Shown: in pieces, positions 1 to 4,671 of the stretch
Position numbering within the stretch: position 1 is the stretch's first letter
How the letters are laid out: each line of letters begins with the position of its first letter
From: Thermodesulfobacteriota bacterium
GTDB lineage: Bacteria > Desulfobacterota > BSN033 > UBA1163
Direction of reading: 5' to 3'
Length of the DNA stretch: 5,055 nt
Assembly: GCA_030024065.1 (NCBI GenBank)
Contig: JASEIE010000290.1
Coordinates: 1-5,055 of the forward strand
Notes under the pieces: generated by a model
What the model was told of the DNA's origin: nothing
Database searches by the model: none
What the model saw: the letters and a program-made list of their open reading frames with translations, nothing else
Translations under genes and position numbers: made by a program

Positions 1-78
1 AAGACAAGATTGCTTCGTCGTCCCGCCAATGCGGAACTCCTCGCAATGACAGGAACAGGACTTTTTACGAATCCATCA
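1..78 (-). repeat. Palindromic repeat, copy A (minus orientation)
   Basis: Read on the minus strand, this copy starts with the 20-base end motif (59-78, TGATGRNNTCGTAAAAAGTC). After 8 bases comes a 43-base palindromic core (8-50) with outer arms ATTGC/GCAAT and an inner CCGC/GCGG stem around a four-base loop (27-30). The core matches 4009-4051 at every position except the loop. The repeat continues off the left edge. It lies directly upstream of the phasin-like gene, so its AT-rich end could contribute promoter sequence. Confidence 0.85.
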
Positions 79-91
79 ATATTTAAATATT
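78..91. promoter_or_regulatory. 14-bp AT palindrome upstream of phasin-like gene
   Basis: AATATTTAAATATT is a perfect 14-bp palindrome placed 31 bases before the start codon at 123, directly after the end of repeat copy A. It could be part of a -10 region or an operator. A weak -35-like TTTACG (64-69) lies inside the repeat end, about 18 bases before a TATTAG. A functional role is inferred from position only. Confidence 0.3.
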
Positions 92-122
92 AGAAACAAA
101 TCCAACCAATAAGGAGGAACAA

Positions 123-377
123 ATGGACAAAATTCATGAAGAGATGTTTAAGGTCTGGAAATCTTCTTGGGAGGGCTATCTGAGGACCCTTTCTATGTTG
201 CAAGAGCAAGGCGACAAGATGCTCGACCTGTTTTTCGCGCAGAGCGGAATTGCCCAGGAAGAAACAAAGAAGCTGGCCAAGGAGTGGATGGCCAATCTGA
301 AAGAGGCCCAGAAATCTTACCTTCAGGCCATGGAGGAAAATCTCAAAAAAATTGAGGAACTGTTTACTCAAAAGTAG
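123..377 (+). CDS. Small helical phasin-like protein
   Basis: The product has 84 residues. The start is fixed by AAGGAGG at 111-117, five bases before the ATG. It has no signal peptide and no membrane segment. Almost the whole chain looks amphipathic-helical, with charged Lys/Glu-rich heptad-like spacing and aromatic residues near the N-terminus (KVWKSSWEGYLRTL). The middle, with its QEQGDKMLDLFFAQSG stretch, followed by a long Lys/Glu helix, resembles phasin and PhaE-like proteins that coat polyhydroxyalkanoate granules or help PHA synthase. That assignment rests on overall pattern, and no catalytic motif is expected. It is shorter than typical phasins (100-180 residues), so it may be a minimal form or another small coiled-coil protein. 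It stands alone, with 199 bp to the next gene. Confidence 0.6.
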   Translation: MDKIHEEMFKVWKSSWEGYLRTLSMLQEQGDKMLDLFFAQSGIAQEETKKLAKEWMANLKEAQKSYLQAMEENLKKIEELFTQK

Positions 378-576
378 GTGAAGATATCGTATCGCTTGGT
401 TCGATCCCTATCTCGATGGCATCTGAATGACGTTTCTATTTTTTGCAGGAATCAGCCAAACGGCGATAGGCAGTTTTTCGGCTACTACTATGGTTCCTCC
501 AACGGAGGATAAGAGAGCACATTTCTGGAAGGTGTGTTGGAAAGGAAATATCTCTTCTTAAAAAGGAGGTGATTTT
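378..576 (+). promoter_or_regulatory. Leader region upstream of GYD gene, with hairpins
   Basis: This 199-base spacer has several self-complementary pieces. TCCTCC (495-500) and GGAGGA (504-509) form a tight hairpin with a three-base loop. AAGAGA (511-516) can pair with TCTCTT (552-557), enclosing CACA (518-521) and TGTG (534-537). The second structure ends just before the ribosome binding site at 562. I do not recognise any known riboswitch class here. A leader function is an inference. Confidence 0.3.
562..573 (+). promoter_or_regulatory. Full-length Shine-Dalgarno of GYD gene
   Basis: AAAGGAGGTGAT is complementary over 12 bases to the usual bacterial 16S rRNA 3' tail, far longer than the typical 4-6 bases. 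The core AGGAGG lies seven bases before the ATG at 577. This fixes the start and suggests a highly translated gene. Confidence 0.8.
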
Positions 577-864
577 ATGCCAACTTATCTCATGCTCACC
601 AATTTGACCGATGAAGGGCGGAAGACGGTAAAAGAGAAACCGGAGAGGATCAAAGAGGTCAACAAGGAAGTGGAGAAGATGGGGGTCAAAATCCTTAGCC
701 AGTATGCTCTCCTCGGCGGCTATGACTTCGTGAACATCATCGATGCTCCCGACAACCAGACCATAGCCAAAGTAGCAGTGGAATTGAGTTCGATGGGCAC
801 TTTACAGACCACAACCCTTGCCGCCCTCTCTGTGGACGAGTTCATCAATATGTTGAAAAAGTAG
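577..864 (+). CDS. GYD domain-containing protein
   Basis: The 95-residue product fits the GYD family (Pfam GYD) over its whole length. It has an N-terminal strand (PTYLMLTNLTDEGR), a charged helix at about residues 13-35, a second strand ending in the diagnostic LLGGYDFVNI (residues 45-54), and a C-terminal half with a TTTLAALSVDEF stretch. GYD proteins are small cytoplasmic proteins of the dimeric alpha/beta-barrel type. They are thought to bind small ligands, but their biochemical role is not established. It has no signal peptide. Its ribosome binding site is exceptionally strong, and a hairpin follows the stop codon directly, so it is probably a monocistronic, well-expressed gene. A second barrel-type protein of the same length is encoded at 1905-2192. 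Confidence 0.9.
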   Translation: MPTYLMLTNLTDEGRKTVKEKPERIKEVNKEVEKMGVKILSQYALLGGYDFVNIIDAPDNQTIAKVAVELSSMGTLQTTTLAALSVDEFINMLKK

Positions 865-897
865 ATGGGGAACCAGGCAAATACCTGTTTCCCCCAT
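865..897 (+). terminator. Hairpin directly after GYD stop codon
   Basis: ATGGGG-AA-CAGG (865-877) pairs with CCTG-TT-CCCCAT (884-897) around a six-base loop CAAATA, with one mismatch or bulge. The stem begins at the base after the TAG stop. There is no run of T after it, so it is not a textbook Rho-independent terminator. It may act as a 3' mRNA stabiliser or a weak terminator. Confidence 0.5.
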
Positions 898-1229
898 TAT
901 CCAGCACACTTTCCGGACCAGTTTGAAAGAGACCTTATTCCTCTGAAAAAATATAGGGGTTTTCATTACCAAACCTTTAGCCTTCTGGAGTGTCGTAGGA
1001 GAAGCAGTTTCCGGAAGATGCCCTATGTAACCCCAAGAGGGAGGTTAGTCTCCTGTTAGAGTCTGAACTTTTTAAGTCTTAGATACCGGCAAATCTTCCT
1101 CGGTTAGATAGGAAACCAACGTTTTGCATTCTTATCAAAGGCATAGGTAGATCGAGTGTTGGACATCTCATAGACTATTCCAAGACCCTATAAACCTTTT
1201 TTAAGCACTAAAGTCGAGGAGGTGCAGCC
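898..1229 (+). other. Gene-free spacer before GAF gene
   Basis: I see no convincing gene here. An open frame at 865-1059 has no ribosome binding site and an atypical composition. The right part is AT-richer and probably holds the GAF gene promoter. TTGCAT (1124-1129) and TATAAA (1189-1194) are candidate elements, but neither has a well-spaced partner. A small GGAG/CTCC hairpin occurs near 1041-1052. Confidence 0.4.
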
Positions 1230-1796
1230 ATGGAAAAAGAAGTGGAAAGTTATTATCAGAGCTTATATGAAGTGGCAGCGGCCTTGAACTCAGCTGGTGC
1301 TCCTGGGGCGGTACTCCAGTCTATTGTTGAGAGCGTGGCGAAGGCTGTAGGTGCCAAAGGTTGCTCACTAATGCTACTAGCGCCCGACAGGAAAGTACTA
1401 CTTCATACCGTGGCTTTTGGGCTCAGTGATTGGTATGTAAGAAAAGGCCCGGTTTCAGCCGATAAAAGCATTTCCGAATCCCTGGAGGGCAAGCCAATAG
1501 CTGTTTTAGATGCAACCAGGGATGAACGAATTCAGTATCGGGAGCAAGCCAAGAAAGAAGGGATCGCCTCTGTCCTTTCCGTTCCGATGATGCTCAGGGA
1601 GGAGATTATCGGGGTGGTAAGGGTGTACACTTCAAAGCCGCGCCACTTCACCATGGAGGATATGTACTTCGTAGGGGCGGTTGCCAATCTGGGTGCCATT
1701 GCCCTGGAGAATGCCAAGCTGTACGAGACTGTTAAGAAAGACTATGAAACATTCAGGCGGGAGATGCTGGAACACCACCCCCTCCGAGATTGGTAA
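1230..1796 (+). CDS. Stand-alone GAF domain protein
   Basis: The product has 188 residues. The start is set by AGGAGGTG at 1217-1224, five bases before the ATG. One GAF domain fills about residues 21-163. It has the N-terminal helix (LQSIVESVAKAVGAKG), the CSLMLL strand, the DWYVRKGPVSADKSISESLEGKP segment in the ligand-pocket region, the SVLSVPM strand, the IIGVVRVYTS strand, and the closing helix ending in ALENAKLYE. About 25 charged residues follow, starting a helix that in longer relatives leads to an output domain. Here nothing follows, so this is a sensor without its own effector. It probably acts as a soluble cytoplasmic ligand- or redox-binding protein, or through a partner. It has a single cysteine (residue 45) and no metal-binding CxxC. 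The ligand is unknown. Confidence 0.9.
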   Translation: MEKEVESYYQSLYEVAAALNSAGAPGAVLQSIVESVAKAVGAKGCSLMLLAPDRKVLLHTVAFGLSDWYVRKGPVSADKSISESLEGKPIAVLDATRDERIQYREQAKKEGIASVLSVPMMLREEIIGVVRVYTSKPRHFTMEDMYFVGAVANLGAIALENAKLYETVKKDYETFRREMLEHHPLRDW

Positions 1797-1904
1797 TGCT
1801 TTCATAGTTTAATTATGCCTTGGGCGGAGTTGCCGCTAATGTTGATTCAGCAAGGAGTAAACCCGGGTTCTTAAACCGGATCCAAAAATAAAGGAGGATC
1901 GGAG

Positions 1905-2192
1905 ATGGCCATAAAAGTCATTGTCAGGAGAAAGGTCCCTAAAGGTAAAGAAGCGCAGTTGTTGCCTCTTCTTCTTGAGCTCAGGTCAAAGGCCATAACT
2001 CAGCCCGGCTATATCTCTGGGGAAACGTTAATAAATGTAAATGACCTGGAGGATTATGTCGTCATCGGCACTTGGAAGGCAGTGGACAATTGGAAAGCCT
2101 GGGAAGGAAGCAAAGAGAGAGGGGAAATCCAGAGTAGAATTGAGACATTGTTGGGGGAAAAGACCGCCTACGGGATCTATTTTTATGGGTAA
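1905..2192 (+). CDS. ABM-type dimeric barrel protein (putative antibiotic biosynthesis monooxygenase family)
   Basis: The product has 95 residues. AAGGAGG at 1891-1897, seven bases upstream, sets the start. It shows the single ABM fold: strand 1 (IKVIVRRKVPKG), helix 1 (residues 14-31), strand 2 with the typical PGYISGETLIN, strand 3 (YVVIGTWKAVDNW), and a helix with WEGSKER. The tryptophans at 57, 63 and 66 follow the family pattern. Members form dimeric alpha/beta barrels. Named relatives include cofactor-free quinone-forming monooxygenases and haem-degrading enzymes, but most bacterial copies have no proven activity. The haem-degrading type needs specific Asn and His residues that I cannot confirm here. 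It is cytoplasmic, with no signal peptide. It lies 108 bp after the GAF gene and may be cotranscribed with it. Confidence 0.85.
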   Translation: MAIKVIVRRKVPKGKEAQLLPLLLELRSKAITQPGYISGETLINVNDLEDYVVIGTWKAVDNWKAWEGSKERGEIQSRIETLLGEKTAYGIYFYG

Positions 2193-2210
2193 ACGGTAAA
2201 CTGGAAATCC

Positions 2211-2247
2211 CCACTTCCCCTTCATCCAAAGGGGCCACTCGAAGTGG
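2211..2247 (+). promoter_or_regulatory. Nested or alternative hairpins after ABM gene
   Basis: Three pairings compete. CCACTTC (2211-2217) pairs with GAAGTGG (2241-2247). CCCCTT (2217-2222) pairs with AAGGGG (2229-2234). CCACT (2235-2239) pairs with AGTGG (2243-2247). The first and third share the same 3' strand and exclude each other. No T-run follows. This could be a terminator-like or attenuator-like structure between the ABM gene and the kinase region. Confidence 0.4.
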
Positions 2248-2320
2248 AGGAGTTCCTGTCGCATCTGGGCCGGTTTGCGGCATTGCCAACGCGAACATCG
2301 GCACACTTAAGGAGCCAAAG

Positions 2321-2401
2321 ATGGGAGTGAATGTGATGGACAAAATAGCTCAGCTCGTGGCCAGTCGTTGGAAAGGCCAGGGGAATTCCCTAAATCTTTA
2401 G
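2321..2401 (+). CDS. Possible 26-residue leader peptide before the kinase gene
   Basis: ATG at 2321 is preceded by AAGGAG (2309-2314) with six bases of spacing. The frame runs 26 codons to TAG at 2399-2401. The last base of the stop is the first base of the kinase ribosome binding site GAAAGGAGG (2401-2409). This arrangement favours translational coupling. The peptide begins MGVNVMDKIAQLVASRWKG and is basic overall, with no recognised family. It could equally be chance: the evidence is the ribosome binding site plus the stop position, with no conservation data. Confidence 0.35.
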   Translation: MGVNVMDKIAQLVASRWKGQGNSLNL

Positions 2402-2416
2402 AAAGGAGGGTTCAAA

Positions 2417-3241
2417 ATGTCCGTGGTTACGATTTCCAGGCAGTTGGGAAGTTTGGGTACGGAGATTGCCCAGGCAGTGGCGAAAAAGCTCAATTATGAA
2501 TATATGGACAAAGATAAGATTGCTGAGGATCTGACGCGTTATGGTCTACCACCCCCTGAAGTTGAGAAACTCGATGAGAAAAAGCCTCCTTTCTGGGACT
2601 CTTTGTCAATTCAGAGAGGGAGGTATCTCCATCTCATCCAGGCCCTTATCTATGATTTTGCCAGAAAAGATAATGTCGTGATCGTTGGCCGGGGAGGACA
2701 GGTTCTATTGAAAGATCTCCCCGGGGTTCTGCATGTTAGAATCATTGCCCCCTTTGATGTTCGGATTCAGCGGATTATAGACAAGGGAAAAGGGGGCGAG
2801 AAACAAGCCGCCGAGATCCTTCGACGCAGCGACCGAAATTCTGCCGGGTTTAACCGGGCTTTCTTCGATGTGGACTGGGATGATCAGACCCTCTACGACC
2901 TGATCATCAATACCCGCAAGCTTTCAGTGGACGCGGGTGTGCGGATGATCCTGGAATCCATCCATTCTCCGGAGATCAAGGATGGTGAAAAAAAGGCGGA
3001 GGAAAAACTGGCGGATCTCGCCTTGGTTCAGAAAGTGGAGGCGTCACTCGTGGATATTCTGGGCACCGACCTTCGGCATATTAGCATTCATGCCGAAAGA
3101 GGAGTCGTCACTTTAGGAGGCGCGGTTACTTCTAAGGCATTAAGAAATGATTGCCAGAACGCGGTAGCTCGCATCGAAGGGGTGAATCGAGTGGATAACC
3201 AACTTACTGTGTCGGGCTATTATGAATACAAAGGCGAGTAA
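2417..3241 (+). CDS. Cytidylate kinase-like protein with C-terminal BON domain
   Basis: The product has 274 residues. GAAAGGAGG at 2401-2409 fixes the start. Residues 1-185 match the cytidylate kinase-like family (Cytidylate_kin2). They show an N-terminal P-loop-like ISRQLGSLGTEIA, the MDKDKIAEDL segment, NVVIVGRGGQVLL (residues 86-98), a HVRIIAPFDVRIQRI stretch, and the RAFFDVDWDD and YDLIINTRKLS motifs. The loop lacks the GKS/T lysine of canonical cytidylate kinase and reads GSLGTE, as in this family, so phosphate transfer to CMP is not assured. After a Lys/Glu-rich linker (187-203), residues 204-266 form a BON domain (VEASLVDILGTDL, GVVTLGGAV, EGVNRVDNQLTV). BON domains bind membranes or ligands and are usually found in exported proteins, yet there is no signal peptide. 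The partners and the true substrate are unknown. Confidence 0.88.
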   Translation: MSVVTISRQLGSLGTEIAQAVAKKLNYEYMDKDKIAEDLTRYGLPPPEVEKLDEKKPPFWDSLSIQRGRYLHLIQALIYDFARKDNVVIVGRGGQVLLKDLPGVLHVRIIAPFDVRIQRIIDKGKGGEKQAAEILRRSDRNSAGFNRAFFDVDWDDQTLYDLIINTRKLSVDAGVRMILESIHSPEIKDGEKKAEEKLADLALVQKVEASLVDILGTDLRHISIHAERGVVTLGGAVTSKALRNDCQNAVARIEGVNRVDNQLTVSGYYEYKGE

Positions 3242-3256
3242 AGGGGAAATTGTTAC

Positions 3257-3265
3257 GAAAGGAGG
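3257..3265 (+). other. Orphan Shine-Dalgarno without start codon
   Basis: GAAAGGAGG lies 16-24 bases after the kinase stop. No ATG, GTG or TTG follows at a usable distance, only ATT at 3270. The frame from that ATT is open through the terminator hairpin to a TGA near 3350. It may be the relic of a deleted downstream gene of the same style as its neighbours, or chance. Confidence 0.35.
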
Positions 3266-3312
3266 ACGCATTTCATACTCAGACCACATCCCTATTAAGC
3301 GGGAAATTCAAC

Positions 3313-3341
3313 CGGGAGATCCTGGCAAACCGGATCTCCCG
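3313..3341. terminator. Strong hairpin between convergent genes
   Basis: CGGGAGATCC (3313-3322) and GGATCTCCCG (3332-3341) are perfectly complementary over 10 bp. Two more GC pairs (3324-3325 with 3330-3331) can form past a one-base bulge, leaving a CAAA loop. It lies between the kinase stop (3241) and the stop of the minus-strand gene (3367), where a bidirectional terminator is expected. The flanking T-tracts are weak on both sides, with TTGAATTT the better one for the minus-strand direction. Confidence 0.65.
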
Positions 3342-3366
3342 CACTTCTGACCAAACCTTCTCAATC

Positions 3367-3906
3367 TTAATGCTCGGGTCCTTTCAAATAGGTAATCATT
3401 ATTTGGGTTAAGTTATCCATAACCTCAGCTTCTAGATGCCCGGGCTTCTCCATCGACCTTATTCCTTCTCCACCCTTGTTTGTTTCCTCTCGCTCCATGC
3501 CTTTTGACTTGCCCTTTGAGAAAGCAGGATTCGCCCTTTCCACGGCACTGATCACCTGGCCCAGCTTGACTCCTTCATCCTTAGCAATTTTCCCCCAACC
3601 CTCGCCGGATTTGAACTTTTGAAGCAATTGCCAGGTCGAATTTCCAGTGGCTTGAGATAGTGCCAGCAATATACTAATTTCCCCAAAACCCAGTTTTTGA
3701 GCCATCAAATTCTGGATGGCGGACTTGGGCACGTTGAATTTTTCGGAGAGACTGGTGGTTACCTTTTCGGCCCCTTGAGGCGAAGCCGCAGCTTTGTCAA
3801 TCTTTTGGGTAGCATTCTTTAAATCCTTCTCCGTGTCTTTAGCCAAAGCCACAGATGAAAACAGAACCAAAGATGCAATTAAAAAAATAGTCAAAATTAC
3901 CCTCAT
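3367..3906 (-). CDS. Exported protein of unknown function
   Basis: The product has 179 residues. The start is supported by AAAGGAGG nine bases upstream (plus-strand 3916-3923). The N-terminus is a clear signal peptide: MR, a hydrophobic core (VILTIFLIASLVLF) and an ALA-KD cleavage site after residue 22. The mature part is periplasmic or secreted. It contains SEKFNVPKSAIQNLMAQKLGFGEISILLALSQATG (residues 54-88, in two overlapping helical pieces), then WQLLQKFKSGEGWGKIAKD and EGVKLGQVISA. The LGFGEI...GEGWGKIAKDEGVKLG pattern recurs in uncharacterised exported bacterial proteins and looks like two short helical repeats. The tail (130-179) is Lys/Glu/Gly-rich and probably disordered up to about 160. 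It has no cysteine, catalytic motif or lipobox. It is transcribed toward the kinase gene from its own promoter. I do not assign a function. Confidence 0.85.
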   Translation of the reverse strand: MRVILTIFLIASLVLFSSVALAKDTEKDLKNATQKIDKAAASPQGAEKVTTSLSEKFNVPKSAIQNLMAQKLGFGEISILLALSQATGNSTWQLLQKFKSGEGWGKIAKDEGVKLGQVISAVERANPAFSKGKSKGMEREETNKGGEGIRSMEKPGHLEAEVMDNLTQIMITYLKGPEH

Positions 3907-3930
3907 CTTAGTCTCCCTCCTTTCTTTTTA

Positions 3931-3959
3931 ATTTTATAACAGTACTGTCCAAATACCAA
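3931..3959 (-). promoter_or_regulatory. Sigma-70-type promoter of the exported-protein gene, with palindrome in spacer
   Basis: On the minus strand, -35 TTGGTA (plus 3954-3959) and -10 TAAAAT (plus 3931-3936) are separated by exactly 17 bases. This predicts a short 5' leader of about 18 bases before the start at 3906. The spacer contains ACAGTACTGT (3939-3948), a perfect 10-bp palindrome, at a place where a repressor or activator could act. The binding protein is unknown. Confidence 0.5.
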
Positions 3960-3980
3960 TCTTTTAAAACTCGTAACAGT

Positions 3981-4146
3981 TGATGGAGTCGTAAAAAGTC
4001 CCGTTTTCGTCATTGCGAGGAGTTCCGCCAATGCGGGACGACGAAGCAATCCCGTATTTTCAAGGACTTATAAAAACGAGATTGCTTCGTCACGCCCAAG
4101 GCGTGACTCGCAAATACTCTTCTGCCGACTTTTTACGAGATCATCA
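3981..4146. repeat. Composite palindromic element, copy B, with inverted ends
   Basis: This 166-base element is bounded by the 20-base end motif in inverted orientation (3981-4000 and 4127-4146), with TCGTAAAAAGTC identical at both ends. Inside are a 43-base palindromic core (4009-4051) shared with copy A, and a 16-base inverted pair (4040-4055 with 4076-4091, 15 of 16 matching). A GTCACGCC/GGCGTGAC hairpin with a CAA loop (4089-4107) follows. It has no coding capacity, so any movement would need an enzyme from elsewhere, as with MITE or REP-type elements. No target-site duplication is evident. Confidence 0.8.
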
Positions 4147-4362
4147 TAGTTTAGCCATTTGAAAAATTGGTTAAACTTCAATGCAAAAAACACACAGCGT
4201 TCTTTAAAAAAGGGATTCATGGGGATTCCTTTCCTCGCGGTATTCTTTTTCTTGTTTATCTAAAATGTTTCAATATTTTTCAAATTTCTACAAAAATGTC
4301 CCGCCGATTGAGCTAGTCCTGATTTTCTAAGCCGCGTCCAAAATTTAGATTAATCATTGAAA

Positions 4363-4439
4363 ATCGGATACTTATCAAATGAAATTTGCAGAACTTTCTT
4401 TTTGGTATACAAATTGCCTAAAAACTGATCAAATCCGAT
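4363..4439. repeat. Inverted repeat flanking the HTH promoter
   Basis: ATCGGAT (4363-4369) and ATCCGAT (4433-4439) are inverted copies centred on 4401, at the promoter-like site. ATCAAAT also appears as a direct repeat next to them (TTATCAAAT at 4372-4380, TGATCAAAT at 4426-4434). They could be operators for the HTH protein encoded just downstream. This is inferred from spacing and position. Confidence 0.35.
4403..4418 (+). promoter_or_regulatory. Possible sigma-54 (-24/-12) or extended -10 promoter of HTH gene
   Basis: TGGTATACAAATTGCC has GG and GC separated by exactly 10 bases, with TGG and TTGC intact, as in sigma-54 promoters (TGGCAC-N5-TTGCW). The same bases also contain an extended -10 (TGGTATACA) for sigma-70, whose best -35 (TTGCAG, 4386-4391) is only 14 bases away. 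I slightly prefer the sigma-54 reading. The transcript would have a leader of about 50 bases. Confidence 0.4.
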
Positions 4440-4477
4440 AAAAGTTGATTAAAACTAATACAAAGAAAGGTGGTTCG

Positions 4478-4660
4478 ATGCCTTCTAAGGAAAAAGAAAG
4501 AGTTTTAACGACCGACGAGGCAATCGAATTTTTAAAGATTTCTAAACCCTCTTTTTCGAAGTATATCCGTACCGGAAGGATCAGAGCCATCAAAGCAGGA
4601 AGTGGTTGGAGGGTTCTTCATTCCGAATTGCTTCGGTTTCTAAAAGGAGGAAGCAAGTAA
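4478..4660 (+). CDS. Small excisionase-type helix-turn-helix DNA-binding protein
   Basis: The product has 60 residues from the ATG at 4478, chosen because AAAGGTGG (4467-4473) lies at correct spacing. An upstream in-frame TTG at 4445 has no such signal. The sequence fits the excisionase (xis) family MerR-like HTH (HTH_17): [33 protein letters not shown] is the helix-turn-helix with wing start, and [16 protein letters not shown] is the closing strand and helix. Such proteins bind DNA as small regulators or as recombination directionality factors. No integrase is in this window, so a regulator is as likely. Compared with relatives, the usual 'tLYkyIreG' appears as SFSKYIRTG, so the recognition helix may be specialised. 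It lies directly before a truncated HD-GYP gene. Confidence 0.8.
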   Translation: MPSKEKERVLTTDEAIEFLKISKPSFSKYIRTGRIRAIKAGSGWRVLHSELLRFLKGGSK

Positions 4661-4671
4661 GTTCTTTCAAA

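Larger units (their letters stand above)
4147..4477. other. AT-rich gene-free stretch between repeat B and HTH gene
   Basis: I find no open reading frame with a ribosome binding site here. The left part has a partial direct and inverted repeat around 4209-4232 (GGGATTC repeated, AAAGG/CCTTT ends). The right part holds the presumed control region of the HTH gene. The base composition is clearly more AT-rich than in the left genes, consistent with acquired or non-coding DNA. Confidence 0.5.

Noticed and set aside
90..371. Minus-strand open frame opposite the phasin-like gene
   Set aside because: It mirrors a gene with a strong ribosome binding site and good helical composition, and has no initiation signal of its own.
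427..561. 44-codon plus-strand frame in the leader of the GYD gene
   Set aside because: There is no ribosome binding site before the ATG and no recognisable family. Its bases are better explained as a structured leader.
378..576. Known riboswitch (cyclic-di-GMP, fluoride, TPP or preQ1 type) in the GYD leader
   Set aside because: I compared remembered conserved cores and found no full match. Only simple hairpins are visible.
865..1059. Open frame of 64 codons right after the GYD stop
   Set aside because: It has no ribosome binding site, its beginning lies in a hairpin, its composition is unlike a protein (many Arg, Cys and Pro without pattern), and it resembles no family.
2028..2343. Two overlapping minus-strand open frames over the ABM gene and its downstream spacer
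   Set aside because: They overlap each other and a clear ABM-fold gene, are rich in Pro, Cys and Arg, and lack ribosome binding sites.
3981..4146. CRISPR array
   Set aside because: The repeats are palindromic elements in few, unevenly spaced copies, with no regular spacers and no cas genes.
4445..4477. Longer N-terminus for the HTH protein from a TTG start
   Set aside because: The added residues fall outside the HTH fold and contain the ribosome binding site of the better ATG start at 4478.
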